A stretch of DNA of 64,000 bases from Armigeres subalbatus (GCF_024139115.2 NW_026942435.1:1-64000), one strand, 5' to 3'; shown: positions 11,149 to 21,882, counted from the stretch's first letter. Numbers and translations: made by a program. The notes: generated by a model from the letters alone, not told the origin.

Positions 11149-12560
11149 TAGAGATGGGCAAAACAGCTCATTGCAGTGAGCGGATCTGATCCGTTCAGCT
11201 CATTGAAAAGAGTCAGCTCCTTGGATCAGCTCTTCAGTTCTTTAATGCTACATATATTTAAAACATAATTGTTAATATTATCATTTTAATTATTGTTCAA
11301 AAATTTAAAAAAAATATTCTTTCATTCATCATTCATCTATTTACCTCACTTTGAAATCTTTAAAATGTTAAGCAACAGTGAGGTAATAATTTCTATTGAA
11401 AAACCGACAATTTTAAACTAATAACCTTTATTACGCTTTTTCTAACCTAGTCTAGTTTTGAAGTCTAAGAATTCATTTAGAACCATCACATTTATTTCTA
11501 TACAAAAACTAACTCAACATTATTTTCTATTCATAATTCTAATTGATAACGTTGATAACGTTTCTCAAATCATTAATTTGAATAATTCAGTCCCTAGTCT
11601 CTGATATGTATATGAACCATATCACGTGTCATAAGTTTTCTCTTCATACTGGGTGCAGTAAATCAATGCCTTGCTTGCTTCTAACAGCTTCTAACCATGC
11701 GTAGTTGGCATTTTCATACAAGCGAGCCCATTCATCTATATTGGTTCCCGAAATGCGAGAGAAATAAAAACAAGAGAGTAAATAAAATACAGAGCACGGT
11801 GCTACAAACAAACCGAGTGCACATGTAGCAGTATGCTGGCGGGAAAACCCGTCGCAAGTAAAAGATCCGCTCCGTGCAAGACACAGCTCCCAATTCGGTT
11901 CGTTTGAATCACACGGTTCGCTCGCTAGAATCGGTCGCGACTGATCCGGATCGAGATCCGTGTCGCACGGATCTGAGCTGGTGGCGCAGCTCTCGCTTCC
12001 ATGTCACAGCAATTTCGAGCTGGACGACGACATGAGCGGAACTGAGAGTTGTTCGGATCTTTTGCTTGGTACGGTTCGTTCGCTACCGCACGACTAGGTA
12101 TCTTTTGTGTGTCCGTTCGTAGCGCCGAGTATGTGGGTATGGGTTAAGAAATAGACGTCAAGCTAGATTATTTTTGCTTGTGTATTTCTTATTCCTCTCT
12201 GCAGCAGAAATGATTTCTGTTGCTTGGCTAGATGGTGCTGTCGCTTGGCTTGATGGTGCTTGAGGTGCAAATAATAGACGATCAGCACGTGCGCGGTACT
12301 GGACTGGAATGCTCATACAAGCTCGCTTGTGTCGTGTACCGCGAGCGTGGTATTTTCGTTTGTGCTGTACAAAATACAACAGCGCGCGTACTCGAGTTCG
12401 TACGCTCGAGGGAGCTTCTCTAGGCGCGTGTTTGACAATGATTTAATCAATTTAAAGTGAGCTGCTGAGCTGGGCTTCTTTAAAAAAGATCCATGGCTCA
12501 TCAGCTCAGTGTAGGGAAGCGAATCTTTGGAACAGCTCCTGAGCGCTCCGCCCATCTCTA
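11149..12560. mobile_element. Non-autonomous hAT element
   Basis: The termini are TAGAGATGGGC and its inverse, with a perfect 8-bp TSD ATCAGAAC (11141-11148 and 12561-12568). Both are hallmarks of hAT elements. The 1412-bp interior is AT-rich on the left and GC-rich near 11820-12120. The open frames there (such as 12158-12379 minus) show no transposase motifs. It sits in the right arm of the 10664 MITE. Confidence 0.9.
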
Positions 12561-12610
12561 ATCAGAACCAGAATATACATCGAATGAGTGACGGAGGTGT
12601 ATTTTCCTAT

Positions 12611-13038
12611 TGTTATATCACTTTTCGTTGGGTAGTGATATTCACTGTTAAAATAAATTACCATCCTCTTAGAAGGTTGGAATCTTAATGCTTTATTGAA
12701 ATTTAAAGAAATATAATTTAACCTACGGGAGATACTTGAAGCACCAATACATGAACCTAGCTATGTACATCGATCACCAATCAGTGATCGTTGTTAACGC
12801 AAAAGAGCGAGGGACAGAGACCCTCGAAAAATACATGACTGTTCACTTGGTAACAGCATGTCTCGATACATTTGTAATGCGACACTTTCTGCTTGTCGCC
12901 AACGGTGCTAGAGTTGCTAGGCATTGAACTGAAGGTTCAATGCCGGATGAAATTGACCTTCTCAGCATGTTCCCACTGAGTCTGCTGAAAGTGTGTTAAA
13001 GAAGAAATATGAATAACATGTGTGATGCACATGTTACA
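12611..13038. mobile_element. Solo LTR
   Basis: The 428-bp segment begins TGTTATATC and ends ATGTTACA. It is flanked by a 4-bp TSD CTAT (12607-12610 and 13039-13042). The uninterrupted site is visible as the inverse arm of the host MITE near 10830-10850. It contains an AATAAA-type signal (about 12652) but no gene. The superfamily (Pao/Bel or Ty3) is unresolved. The open frame at 12736-12927 is incidental. Confidence 0.8.
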
Positions 13039-13254
13039 CTATACATTTTGGCTGGAATCCCCATACAAACTTCAAATCAAATGCGCCAGCTTATGCAACA
13101 AGCGATTGAGCTGAAATTTTCAGAGATTGATTTTCTCACCCAAAGACACAATTCTGGGGGGTGCCCCTCGGAATTCGACAACATTTTTTTCTCTCCATAG
13201 TAATCTGGGCCAGTCTAATGTAGAATCGCGAGCGCGCGTCAAACGGAGAAGCTG

Positions 13255-13795
13255 CAAAAATGTTTTCGCATGGATGACTATCTACCAAAATTATAAGTCT
13301 TTCGCTGAATCGTGCTCTCGTGATTCTACTACCGACGGAAAACAATCTGCCATCACCAAGCAATTAAGTTCTACTTTGATCAAAATTCATCTCGCCTCAA
13401 GTTGTGACAAAAGAGCTACTTTCATTGATGGTAGCCAATCGTTAGTAGGGGAAATTACGGCTTTGGCAAGTTTTGTTCTATTATTGTCAGGGGGTTTTCT
13501 GTAACTAATTATGCTCAAATTTGGCCTAAATATTTTTTGCATATCAAAGAATATTGTGGCCAAATTTCATAAAATTTGGTCTTGGTCAACAAACCCCACC
13601 CCACCTCCCAGAAAGTAACAGAACAAAACCTGCCAAAGCCGTCATTCCTCCTACATCATACAAGAAAATTTCAACTGAGCGCTGCTAAATGATACTGACG
13701 ACGACCGCGCGACCCACACCATCGCCGGGAATAAAATTTCCGGTAGGAGCTCCGCCGATGCCGAAGGTGGTACCACGGTCTGCCCTCCGCGACAT
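13255..13795 (-). pseudogene. Histone H4/H2A-like pseudogene, copy 2
   Basis: The minus-strand start at 13795 gives MSRRADRGTTFGIGGAPTG and continues NFIPGDGVGRAVVV, a close relative of the copy at 10406. A palindromic MITE (13456-13642) interrupts the body. A broken stem-loop (agctcttttgtcac on the minus strand, about 13408-13421) is followed by the cttggtgatgg and gtagtagaatcacgag words found behind other histone stem-loops. The gene is dead through stops and insertion. Confidence 0.45.
13456..13642. mobile_element. Small palindromic MITE
   Basis: Its two halves are inverted copies (cggctttggcaagttttgtt.. and ..aacaaaacctgccaaagccg). They also share inverted inner parts around ggccaaattt. 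The right half alone is found in the related copy at 10190-10255. The TSD is unclear. Confidence 0.6.
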
Positions 13796-13920
13796 CTCGA
13801 ATGAAATGGCTCGCGCGCGTGGAAGAGCTGCTTTCTTGTAATCAATAAAGTTGAACCTGTAGCCACGCCCCTTTGGTGAGTGTGTGACGGTTACACAATA
13901 TTTGCAGTCATACCGGACAA
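13796..13920. promoter_or_regulatory. Divergent promoter, copy 2, left half
   Basis: This is the minus-facing arm of the mirror promoter (cgcgcgcg, ttgattacaagaaag, gccacgcccctttgg, then gcagtcataccggacaa). The plus-facing arm resumes at 19733 after the MITE and retrotransposon insertion. It is nearly the same as 10407-10530 and 21651-21775. Confidence 0.6.
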
Positions 13921-14372
13921 CAAGGATGTTATCGATCATTTAGTAATTTGCGTTTGATCATTTAGTAGTTTGTCAATAACTCATTCCAGAAGCTGAATTT
14001 CAAAATTTGTTGTATGGTGGACTTCTAGTGCGAAGGTTTATCTACAACTTTGCCTAATGGTTTGCTGTTAGAATTCAACTAATAACGGAGTTATGGCGCT
14101 AGTTGCAGTAGCCTTTACTAAATGATTGGAATTTTGTTATCATTCAGTCTAAGTTACTGAAACTATAGCTATATAACTCCGTTACTAGTAGAGTTCAAAC
14201 AACGAACCATTTGGCAGAGTTGTAGAAAAACCTTCGCACTAGAAGTCCACCATACAACACATTTTGAAATTCAGCTTCTGGAATGAGTTATTGACAAACT
14301 ACTAAATGATGATGATGGTTTGTTTTTGAGGGATATTAACTCAGGCGGTCATTCATCCCTAACTGTTGGTGT

Positions 14373-17300
14373 TTACAGTTGGTCGATCAGGTTGGTGTCC
14401 TTCAGGAATTCGATCAGTTTCTCTTCGTTGGGTGGCGATAAAATCTCCTCAGGCGTGCTACTCAAATTTAAAGCCAAGCGTTGCGTTGCATAAGCGTTAC
14501 ATTCTGATAGTATATGGGTGACAGTGAGGGGGATATTGCAAGTGGTGCATATTGGGGGTTCGGTTTTTTCGAGTATGTATCTATGGGTAAGGCGAGTATG
14601 GCCGATTCGTAGACGGGAGAGAGTGCGACGATATTTCGGGTTTTTGTTATCTGGCCAGGGTAAAGTGGATGGTTTGATTCTTCTCAAAGCAACGTCTCTG
14701 TTTGAGAACCATTTGGATTCCCAATGTTCTCGAATTGTTCCCTTGACCCATCTTACAGTGTCCATGGAGGGAACAGAGACAGCCTCAGGGCTGGCTTCCC
14801 GACCGGCACCAGCCAAACGGTCGGCCTCCTCGTTGCCATGGATACCGGAGTGTCCGGGCAACCAGCAGAACGCGACGTTATTGGCCACAGCCAGTCTTTC
14901 TGCCTCCTGAAGCCAGGGATGCTTTGAGGAGGAGGATTTCATCTCTTGGAGACAGCTGGCAGAGTCGCTAAATATGATAGTGGGGGAGTCGGTAATGTGG
15001 GTGGTTAGGTTAGAGGCTATCATTAACGCATAAGCTTCAGCACTGAATATGGAACAGAGAGGGGGGAGGGAAGAACTTATATTGGGGAGAGTTGTTTTGC
15101 TGGAGATTCCATAGCCTACTTTGCCGTTGCACACTGAGCCGTCAGTGTAGATGTATTGGTGGTTGGGGTATTTTTCGGCTCGGAGTTTGTGGAAATGCGA
15201 TTGTATAATGGCAGGGGGGTCACCAGCTGTTTGAGAAGTGAGAGATCGATTTTGGGGGGAGACTGGTTCCATGGTCTATTTTTGGCTCTAGGGAGGATGG
15301 CTATTGGTGGGATTTCATTGTTTGTAAGGGATTTAAGTAGGTTATTTGCTCTATTGACTAACGGGATTTCCTGGCGACCACCAAGGCTGAGCCATCTGAT
15401 GGCCCTCCTCATCACGCCGACCGTCAGGAAGTGCTCGAAAGGAAGTTGACCACATTCAGATATAATGGCAGAGGTGGGACTGGTGATGAACACGCCAGAG
15501 GCATAGCGGAAGGCTTTGTTGTACAATGGGCGAAGTTTTTTGGTGATGAGATCACCGCCTCTACTAAAAAGTCCTACACCATAGAACATCTTGGGCAACA
15601 ACCAGCCATTAATGATCCGAATGATGGTTGCCCTTTGTCCGCTTGGGATTCTATATCCGATCACTTTAATTAATTGCAAGCGCTTTTCGATTGACTTTCT
15701 AACGGTATCGGCGTGGTGACCAAAGCTCAGAGTGCGGTCCAGGTGTACACCAAGGATTTTGAGGGATGTTTGGGATTTTATAGGGCAGTTTTTCAGGCTG
15801 AGATCAGGTAACTTGCTAACTCCTTTTCTGTTCTTGCTGATGTGGAGCAGTTGGGATTTTTCAGGGGATATTGTGAAACCATGATTATCGGCCCATTCGG
15901 AGACAGTGTTGACGGCGGATTGGATTTTCTTTCTGGCCAGTGATTTGAAGTTATTGAAGGAAAGTATTATTATGTCATCTGCGTAGACAAGAATGTAGAT
16001 ATGGGGTGGGATGTTTTTGAATAGGGACTGCATACAGATCAGGAAAAGTGTGGGAGCTATCACCGAGCCTTGGGAATTCCATTTTCTTGATTCCTCACCT
16101 CAGAGCGGGTGTTGCCGATCATGACCCTGAAACTCCTGCCGTCAAGAAAGCTTTGTACGTAACGACCCATGCGACCTTTGATTCCCCATTCCTCAAGAGA
16201 CTTGAGGATGGGAAAACGCCACGCACGGTCGTATGCTTTCGACAGATCAAGAGAGACAACGTCACCGTGACAACCTCTCTCGAGGTTGGAATCAATGATA
16301 TCCTCCAGCTCAGCAAGATAGTCGTCGGTGCTTTTGTGGGGACGGAAAGCAAACTGTCTGTTGTCCAGAAGTCCTTGTGATTCCAGGAGAGAGATGAGTC
16401 GCCTGTTGACCATCTTTTCAAAAATCTTCCCGATACAGTTCAGCAGGGTTATGGGACGGTAACTATCGGCGCTATGTTTGTTTTTGTCGGGTTTTGGGAT
16501 CGGGACAACTAAGCCTACTTTCCAGGATGGTGGGATTTCACCCTTGTTCCAAATGGTGTTAAACATGGAAAGGAGAATCGATTTGGCAATGGATGGAAGA
16601 TTTTTGAAAAGGGGATAGCCTAAGTCGTCTGGGCCACCTTCTGACCCACTGACTCTCTGTAGTGCCCATTCTAATTCTTCGCGGGAAAATTCGAAGTTGT
16701 AATCCGGGTTATTGTCAGTATCGAAACAAGGAGGGGTGGATTCTTGGGAGGCTTTTAAGGTCAAAAACTGATTGGAATAGTTGGCTGATGAGGAAGAGAG
16801 GGAGAAGTGGTCAGCAAGGTGTTCGGAGATTAGTGATGGGTTATCGGTGATTTGATTATTGATCCGGATTTTGGTGGGTTGTTGTTTTTATTCCCATTCA
16901 ATTTATGGACCTTGTCCCACAGTTCCTTTGATGAGCTTTCTGGGTTGATGGAAGAGATGAATTCATCCCAACTATCCTGTTTGGCTTTGCTGATGACGGC
17001 TCTCGATGCATTCCTGGCAACTTGGAATTCCGCAAGTTGAACGGAACCCCTACGCTCTCCTTTTGCCACCTTCTGAAGAGCACGCAATTTCTTGCGACGG
17101 AGTTTGACGGCTGCACGGACGGTTGGGTTCCACCATGGTACCGATTTTTTCCCCGGCGAACCACTGGTTCTTGGGATGTGATGCTTTGGGATGTCAAACA
17201 ACTGTTTGACAAAGTCATCTGGTGAGGATGGGGGGTTCACTGTGAACTGGTCGTATACCTGATTTTGATAGCCGTTCCAGTCCGCCAACTCGTATTTCCA

Positions 17301-18050
17301 GCGAGGGCGGGTAGATAGTGCGGGAGGGGCTCGATTCAGAGAGATGACAAGAGGGAGGTGATCGCTGCCACAGCAATCATCGTGAACAGTCCAGGATAGT
17401 TGGGAAGCAAGACTTGGGGAGCAAAGGGAGAGATCTAATGCTGATGATGCTCCACCTGAGTGGTGGATGAAGGTGTTACTGCCATCATTCAGAAGGGTTA
17501 GAGCATTTTCATCGATGAAACGCTCGATTTCGATTCCGCGGGCATTATTGGATGGGTTTCCCCATCGTGGAGAGTGTGCGTTAAGATCGCCCATCAAAAG
17601 AACTGGGGAGGAGATTTGGTCTATGATTCGGGAAAGACGAGACTTAATTGTTTTGTTTGATAGTTTATTGGGGGGAAGATAGATGGAGATGAGGGTGATT
17701 TTGAGGGGAAAGTCAATTTCGACGGCTATTGCTTGTAGGGATGAGGAAATATCAATTTGTCGTTGTGGAATATCTGCTTTAATCGCCAAGGCAGTACCGT
17801 TGCTTGAGGGGTTTTCAGGGTTTTCGCAGATATAAGTATTATAATCCTTGATAAAAGAGGGGGGTATTTTAGATTTTGGAGCCATGGTTTCTTGCAATGC
17901 TATTAGGATTGGGTTAAATTTGGAGACTAGTAGTTGTAATTCGGACCGTTTACTTCGGAGACCATTAATGTTCCATTGCAAAGCAAAGGATGTTGATTGA
18001 GCAGATTGATGGGAAGCAGATTGATTACTTATTGGGTTTGTGTTGGCCAT
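14373..18050 (-). pseudogene. ORF2 of copy 1 (EN-RT-RNase H), frameshifted
   Basis: It starts at 18050, overlapping the end of ORF1 by 26 nt. The endonuclease frame (to 16830) has QWN at 25-27, QET at 53-55, GDLNAH at 154-159, ALDLS at 204-208 and SDH at 229-231. The RT follows at 16764-16060 and 16063-15116, with YADD at about residues 28-31 of the latter frame. RNase H lies in 15272-14373 (YTDGS, SAEA, FSDS, LPGHSGIHGNEEAD). The protein ends with CTTCN..THILSEC, a CCHC-like cluster. Compared with copy 2, breaks fall in a T-run near 16885, in a C-run near 16070 and in a 7-bp loss near 15228. Confidence 0.88.
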
Positions 18051-19413
18051 TTGTGGTTTGATGAGGGGGGATCAGACGGGTGGGGTGCTTAGAGCTTTGC
18101 TTTTCATCGGGGGTAGTGTTGGGGTTTGCTGAGTTTTTTGGGTTTCCAGGGGGATAGCCGGAGTCGGAAGGGTTTTGGTCCAGAATATCGAAAGGGTTAA
18201 CAGAGGTTTTTTTGTTGAATGGGGAATGGATTTCCGTTGTGGGGTGACGCTTATGCTTGGCAATGCTTGACTTCAAAAGAGGAGCACTTACCTGAGGGGA
18301 CGAGTCGGCCATTTGTGTCGAGATTCCGTCGGTTGTCATCTGCTTCACGCTGGAATCGGTTTCCATCTCGGACCAGCTGCCGTCTTCCTTCGTCGTTTCC
18401 TTCCGCTTGTTGCGCTTCTTCTGTTTCTTTTCCTTTTTCTTCTCCAGCTCTTCTATTCTGGAAGTCAGTTGGGCGATGGTTTCGGTCAGCTTTCGGATGG
18501 TTTCGTCCTTTGCCTTCAGTTGGTCGGGAACTTGAGGGGCTTGCCGGGCTGTGACCAGTCGTTGTTGGACTTGTCTGACTGCCGCGTAGGAGCCGACACC
18601 TACCTGAATTTGTTTCATTGCCTCCTGCTGGGTGATTCCTTTGGTGAACCGGAGTCGAACGGTTTCCTTCTCCATTGCGTAGACTGGGCATGACCGATTG
18701 GTAGGGCCGTGTTCACCTTGGCAATGAAGGCAGAAGGGAGTGGCGTTGCATTTGTCGACAAACTCGTGGGTTCCGGAGCAGTTCCTGCATTTAGCGGTGC
18801 CCTTGCACCGGAGCTTAGAGTGACCGTACGCGTAACACTTGTAACAGATCAGGGGGTCCGGGATGTACATTCTTGTTCTTACCCGCAGGGGTCCGACCTT
18901 GATGTATTCCGGTATCGATGTCCCGTTGAGTGTGATGATAATGGTTGGTGTGTTTACCGGGTGTCCATCTTGCATTCGAGTGATGCGTCTGACGGCAATC
19001 ACTCCTTCCTTGGCCATTCCTTCTTTGAGCTCATCCTCCGTTTTGTTTAGAATCTCCCGACAGGAGATCACGCACTTCCGCTGGTTCAGAACTGGATGCA
19101 TTTCAACTTTCACTGCCGTGCCGTCGAACAGAGTGGTCATGTTCAGCAGCTTTCTTGCTTGTCCTTGATCCCGGACCCGAAGAACGTACTTCGACTCCTT
19201 GGCTTCCGTCGTTGTGCCTTCAATTTCACCGACCAGTTGTTCCATCGTTTTGCCAACGATGAACGGACACAGCTGCTTTCCTTCCTCAACGGCGTACAGC
19301 GAAAGGAACTGCAGCTGGCCGATGCGAACGCCACCCATCCATTCCGGCACTGTTGGTTTTCCGTCTATCGCTGTGGGGGGCAACCCAGGGTCCCACCCCG
19401 AGCTCGCCGCCAT
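18025..19413 (-). CDS. Retrotransposon ORF1 (nucleic-acid-binding, gag-like)
   Basis: A complete 462-residue frame and the only long intact gene in the window. In I-type elements ORF1 coats the RNA and takes it to the target. Three zinc knuckles are visible: C190..C203 (CX2CX4HX4C), C209..C222 (CX2CX3HX5C) and C228..C242 (CX2CX3HX6C). A lysine- and glutamate-rich coiled-coil-like stretch follows at about 300-345 (ETIAQLTSRIEELEKKKEKK). The start at 19413 lies just upstream of the first conserved residues, with stops before it. ORF2 begins 26 nt before its stop codon, so coupled translation is likely. Confidence 0.9.
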   Translation of the reverse strand: MAASSGWDPGLPPTAIDGKPTVPEWMGGVRIGQLQFLSLYAVEEGKQLCPFIVGKTMEQLVGEIEGTTTEAKESKYVLRVRDQGQARKLLNMTTLFDGTAVKVEMHPVLNQRKCVISCREILNKTEDELKEGMAKEGVIAVRRITRMQDGHPVNTPTIIITLNGTSIPEYIKVGPLRVRTRMYIPDPLICYKCYAYGHSKLRCKGTAKCRNCSGTHEFVDKCNATPFCLHCQGEHGPTNRSCPVYAMEKETVRLRFTKGITQQEAMKQIQVGVGSYAAVRQVQQRLVTARQAPQVPDQLKAKDETIRKLTETIAQLTSRIEELEKKKEKKQKKRNKRKETTKEDGSWSEMETDSSVKQMTTDGISTQMADSSPQVSAPLLKSSIAKHKRHPTTEIHSPFNKKTSVNPFDILDQNPSDSGYPPGNPKNSANPNTTPDEKQSSKHPTRLIPPHQTTNGQHKPNK

Positions 19414-19437
19414 CGTCTCACTATTTCACTGGAACTC

Positions 19438-19438
<1 letters not shown>

Positions 19439-19468
<30 letters not shown>

Positions 19469-19501
19469 CTTCTTCTTCTTCTTCTTCTTCTTCTTCTTCT
19501 T
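19439..19501. repeat. (TTC)n microsatellite in the retrotransposon 5' UTR
   Basis: About 21 TTC units (AAG on the coding strand) lie 25 bp upstream of the ORF1 start. They are part of the element and do not encode protein. Confidence 0.95.
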
Positions 19502-19732
19502 GGTTTGCCTTCAACCGAAAGAAAGAATCACTGCACTAGGCAAGTCACTCGCTCGTCGTCGACCGAAAAAACTCGCGTCGTCGTCGTCGTCCGAAAACAC
19601 GCGCTAGATAATATTCTCGATTCCACTCGGAAAAGACGTCGTGAGATGTCGTTGATGCGGTTCGCTCTGCGGCGTGCTGTGAAACTACTAAATGATCGAA
19701 CGCAAATTACTAAATGATCGATAACATCCTTG

Positions 19733-19855
19733 CCGGACAACAAAGAGGCGGGACTAATGAGCCATCTTTATTGATTATAAGAAAACTGCTCTCTCGCGCG
19801 CGTGTGGCCCATCCCAGCTCGAGACAGCAGCACGTACGGACGTGTTTTTTGTTCG
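19733..19855 (+). promoter_or_regulatory. Divergent promoter, copy 2, right half
   Basis: After the CCGGACAA TSD the plus-facing arm resumes: aaagaggcgggacta, ttattgattataagaaaactg with a TATA-like TATAAG, then CGCGCG. The sequence continues into a T-run at 19845 and the next histone-type unit. The gene that followed this arm is missing. Confidence 0.6.
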
Positions 19856-19863
19856 CGCATTTT

Positions 19864-20520
19864 GACGTTAACTACGTCTAAGGGGAAGCCTCGGATACAA
19901 GGTGCAAAATGAAAATTTCCAAATTGGGGACCGTCACGAAATCATGTAAGATTTCAAACGGTAATGGCGACTTTATCTTTCGACGGATTTTCGAGATTCT
20001 GTTATTAATAGATTCGGAAACTTTCCACCAATTTGCTAATTGTATTAAAACTATTCATTATCAACGGCAAACTATTGAAAATGTTATTTCTTTCCAAACC
20101 TGGTGAAAAATTCAATCCCGTTCATAAATCCCCAACACGGACATCAGAATGCAGTAAGGTACGGGCCTTTTGATCCACTGCTTCGTTTTTCCTGCGTATA
20201 AAAAGCCCCGTGTTTCGCGTGCGCGCGTCATTTTCATTCTGGATTTCATGGAAAGCGGACCAAGGCGTCCAGAAGCGGTCCTAGCGACAACGACTGTGGT
20301 GGTGCGGATGAAAATTTTTCGTTCGATAGTGGTGGCGGTCGTGGCAATAGCAGTATATCTTTACATCCGTGTTTCAAGCAGAATTTTTGGATCTGGCAAT
20401 TAACGGCGTGCGTAGAGCCGAATCATCAGATGGCTGTCGCGCAGTCCAGTAGTTGTTGTTGGTGAGGCACATAATTGGGAATGAATCGGATCTTTTCAGA
20501 GCCACCATTATGTTTGGGAG
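19864..20520 (+). pseudogene. Histone-type unit with TATA, Inr and stem-loop
   Basis: It opens with GACGTTAACTACGTC after a T-run. The core promoter is TATAAAAAG (20197-20205), with an initiator-like TCATTT whose A is 33 nt after the TATA start. A short GC-rich body follows, with no intact frame. It ends in GGATCTTTTCAGAGCC (20488-20503), a histone stem-loop, and gggaggaagg as a purine tract. It is strongly similar to 63176-63850, where the start reads MSRRADQG. Here the equivalent start codon reads TTC ATG and is out of register. Confidence 0.6.
20488..20503 (+). other. Histone-type 3' stem-loop
   Basis: GGATCT, TTTC loop, AGAGCC: five of six stem pairs hold. The gggaggaagg purine tract follows about 13 nt downstream. 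Confidence 0.7.
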
Positions 20521-20808
20521 GAAGGTTAAGTTGAAATAATTTGTCTATAGTGCAACCGCTAGGAACTAGAAAATTTTTCAGTGAAATATTCTAGCGTGAT
20601 TCTGACTTCAATTATATGATGTTTGTCTAGCACTTAACTACTCTTCTTGCTGTGGATTTCATTTTGAACAATAATTCAGTGATTGATAAGTGATTGAGAA
20701 AGTTGATATAAGACGAACTTTTTTCATAGAACAAAGCATAATTGTTTGGTATCGGTAGCGGAGTCATAGCATTACTGCCGGTCCGAGCGCGCGTCAGAAG
20801 GAGAAGCT

Positions 20809-21102
20809 TCTTCTTCTTCTTCTTATTGGCATTACATCCCCACACTGGGACAGAGCTGCCTCGCAGCTTAGTGTTCATTAAGCACTTCCACAGTTATTAA
20901 CTGCGAGGTTTCTAAGCCAAGCTACCATTTTTGCATTCGTATATCATGAGGCTAACACGATGATACTTTTATGCCCAGGGAAGTCGAGATAATTTCCAAT
21001 CCGAAAATTGTCTAGACCGGCACCGGGAATCGAACCCAGCCACCCTCAGCATGGTCTTGCTTTGTAGTCGCGCGTCTTACCGCACGGCTAAGGAGGGCCC
21101 GG
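20809..21102 (-). mobile_element. Feilai-like tRNA-derived SINE
   Basis: On the minus strand it begins with a tRNA-like head: A box tagccgtgcggtaag and B box ggttcgattccc. It continues with the Feilai body and ends aatgccaataag(aag)n. A 13-bp TSD agaaggagaagct flanks it (20796-20808 and 21103-21115). Feilai is a known Aedes SINE family, and recognition here is from memory of its body and tail. It is a retroposed RNA polymerase III transcript, not a functional tRNA gene. Confidence 0.9.
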
Positions 21103-21129
21103 AGAAGGAGAAGCTGCAAATATGTATTC

Positions 21130-21640
21130 GCATGGATGGAAATAAAACCTTAAACAAGTAAAGAATTATAACCTTGATGGGAAATTTCACTTGACTGTTA
21201 CTGCTATCCACGCGAATAATTATCGGCAGCGTCTTCACGGTGTGTCTGTAACCATTATTAACGAAAAAAAATGTCCATCCATTCTGAACTCGCCTTTCGA
21301 AAGATATAATATCTAGGCGTCTGTTATGAAAATTTCAAAATCTTTCATCTAGGGAATCGAAAGTTATAGCAGTTACAAATTAAATGATTTTTGCGTTCGA
21401 TATCTCACTAATATGCAACCATATATACCGTGAATTTCCTCCTGATTACATCCAAATAAATTATCATCAAATATGCAATTTGCAACCTCAATCAACTATA
21501 ACCTAAAACCTATTCTTTGAATAATAGAAAAAAATAGCAAAGGATGTTAGAGATAACATTGTACAAATATCGATTGCAAAATAGACAATACAACCAAAAT
21601 ACAGTACTCCCATTTTTTTTACACGGTAGGTATTCTGCTT
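21130..21640. other. Unassigned spacer
   Basis: AT-rich sequence without a credible frame or repeat structure. It replaces the body of the minus-strand gene that starts at 21650. Confidence 0.4.
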
Positions 21641-21874
21641 TTCGCGACATCTCGAACGAAATGGCTCGCGCGCGCGGAAGAGCTGCTTTTTTGTAATCAA
21701 TAAAGTTAAACCTGTAGTCACGCCCCTTTAGTAAGTGTGTGACGGGTACACAATATTTGCAGTCATACCGGACAACAAAGAGGCGGGACTAATGGGCCAT
21801 CTTTATTGATTATAAGAAAACTGCTTTCCCCCGCGCGCGTGGCATTCATTTGAAATATCGCGGAGAGCGGTCCC
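21641..21874. promoter_or_regulatory. Divergent histone-type promoter, copy 3, with two gene starts
   Basis: The same mirror-image arms as at 10407. The minus arm reaches a start at 21650 reading MSRKAEY and is then lost. The plus arm leads to atatcgcggagagcggtccc near 21857, the same start region with its ATG changed to ATA, and then jumps to agcatcggtggag. Both directions therefore served genes with the same N-terminus. The undivided ccggacaacaaag at 21769-21781 is an empty site for the 13921 MITE. Confidence 0.55.
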
Positions 21875-21882
21875 AGCATCGG

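Larger units (their letters stand above)
10664..13217. mobile_element. Palindromic MITE (702 bp) with two later insertions
   Basis: The ends are inverted (tagactgccccag.. and ..ctgggccagtcta) with an 8-bp TSD ATGTAGAA at 10656-10663 and 13218-13225. The arms fold on each other over most of their length (for example 10690-10890 with 13040-13180 and 12559-12606; 10881-10975 with 11045-11150). Subtracting the hAT and the solo LTR with their TSDs leaves about 702 bp. The TSD length suggests hAT-type mobilisation. No coding capacity. Confidence 0.85.
14311..19681 (-). mobile_element. RNase H-bearing non-LTR retrotransposon, copy 1 (5.37 kb)
   Basis: The full-length element has a perfect 15-bp TSD aaactactaaatgat (14296-14310 and 19682-19696) inside the right arm of the MITE. 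Order on the minus strand: a 5' UTR with a TTC/AAG microsatellite, ORF1 with three CCHC knuckles, then ORF2 with APE-type endonuclease, reverse transcriptase, RNase H and a C-terminal CCHC-like motif. It ends in a short (ATC)n tail. ORF1 plus an RNase H after the RT places it in the I superfamily of non-LTR elements. ORF1 is intact; ORF2 has at least three frameshifts, so this copy is dead. A second, 5'-truncated copy lies at 46427. Confidence 0.92.
13921..19732. mobile_element. 426-bp long-TIR MITE, split by a retrotransposon
   Basis: It begins CAAGGATGTTATCG and ends with the inverse, CGATAACATCCTTG, with an 8-bp TSD CCGGACAA at 13913-13920 and 19733-19740. The exact empty site (ataccggacaacaaagagg) is present at about 10522-10540 and 21766-21784. 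Arms of roughly 190 bp fold on each other (13955-14075 with 14210-14310). Removing 14311-19681 and one copy of the 15-bp repeat leaves 426 bp. The 8-bp TSD fits hAT- or P-type transposition. Confidence 0.9.

Noticed and set aside
12736..12927. Small protein-coding gene
   Set aside because: It lies entirely inside the solo LTR and has no homology that I can recognise.
14518..19717. Plus-strand open frames across 14.5-19.7 kb and 46.7-49.2 kb
   Set aside because: They run antisense to the retrotransposon ORFs and have no domain of their own.
13921..19732. Autonomous DNA transposon encoding the proteins within
   Set aside because: The coding sequence between the inverted ends belongs to a retrotransposon with its own 15-bp TSD, so the DNA element itself is only a 426-bp MITE.
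21017..21102. Functional tRNA gene on the minus strand
   Set aside because: The A and B boxes belong to the head of a SINE with body, tail and TSD. A cloverleaf is not maintained.
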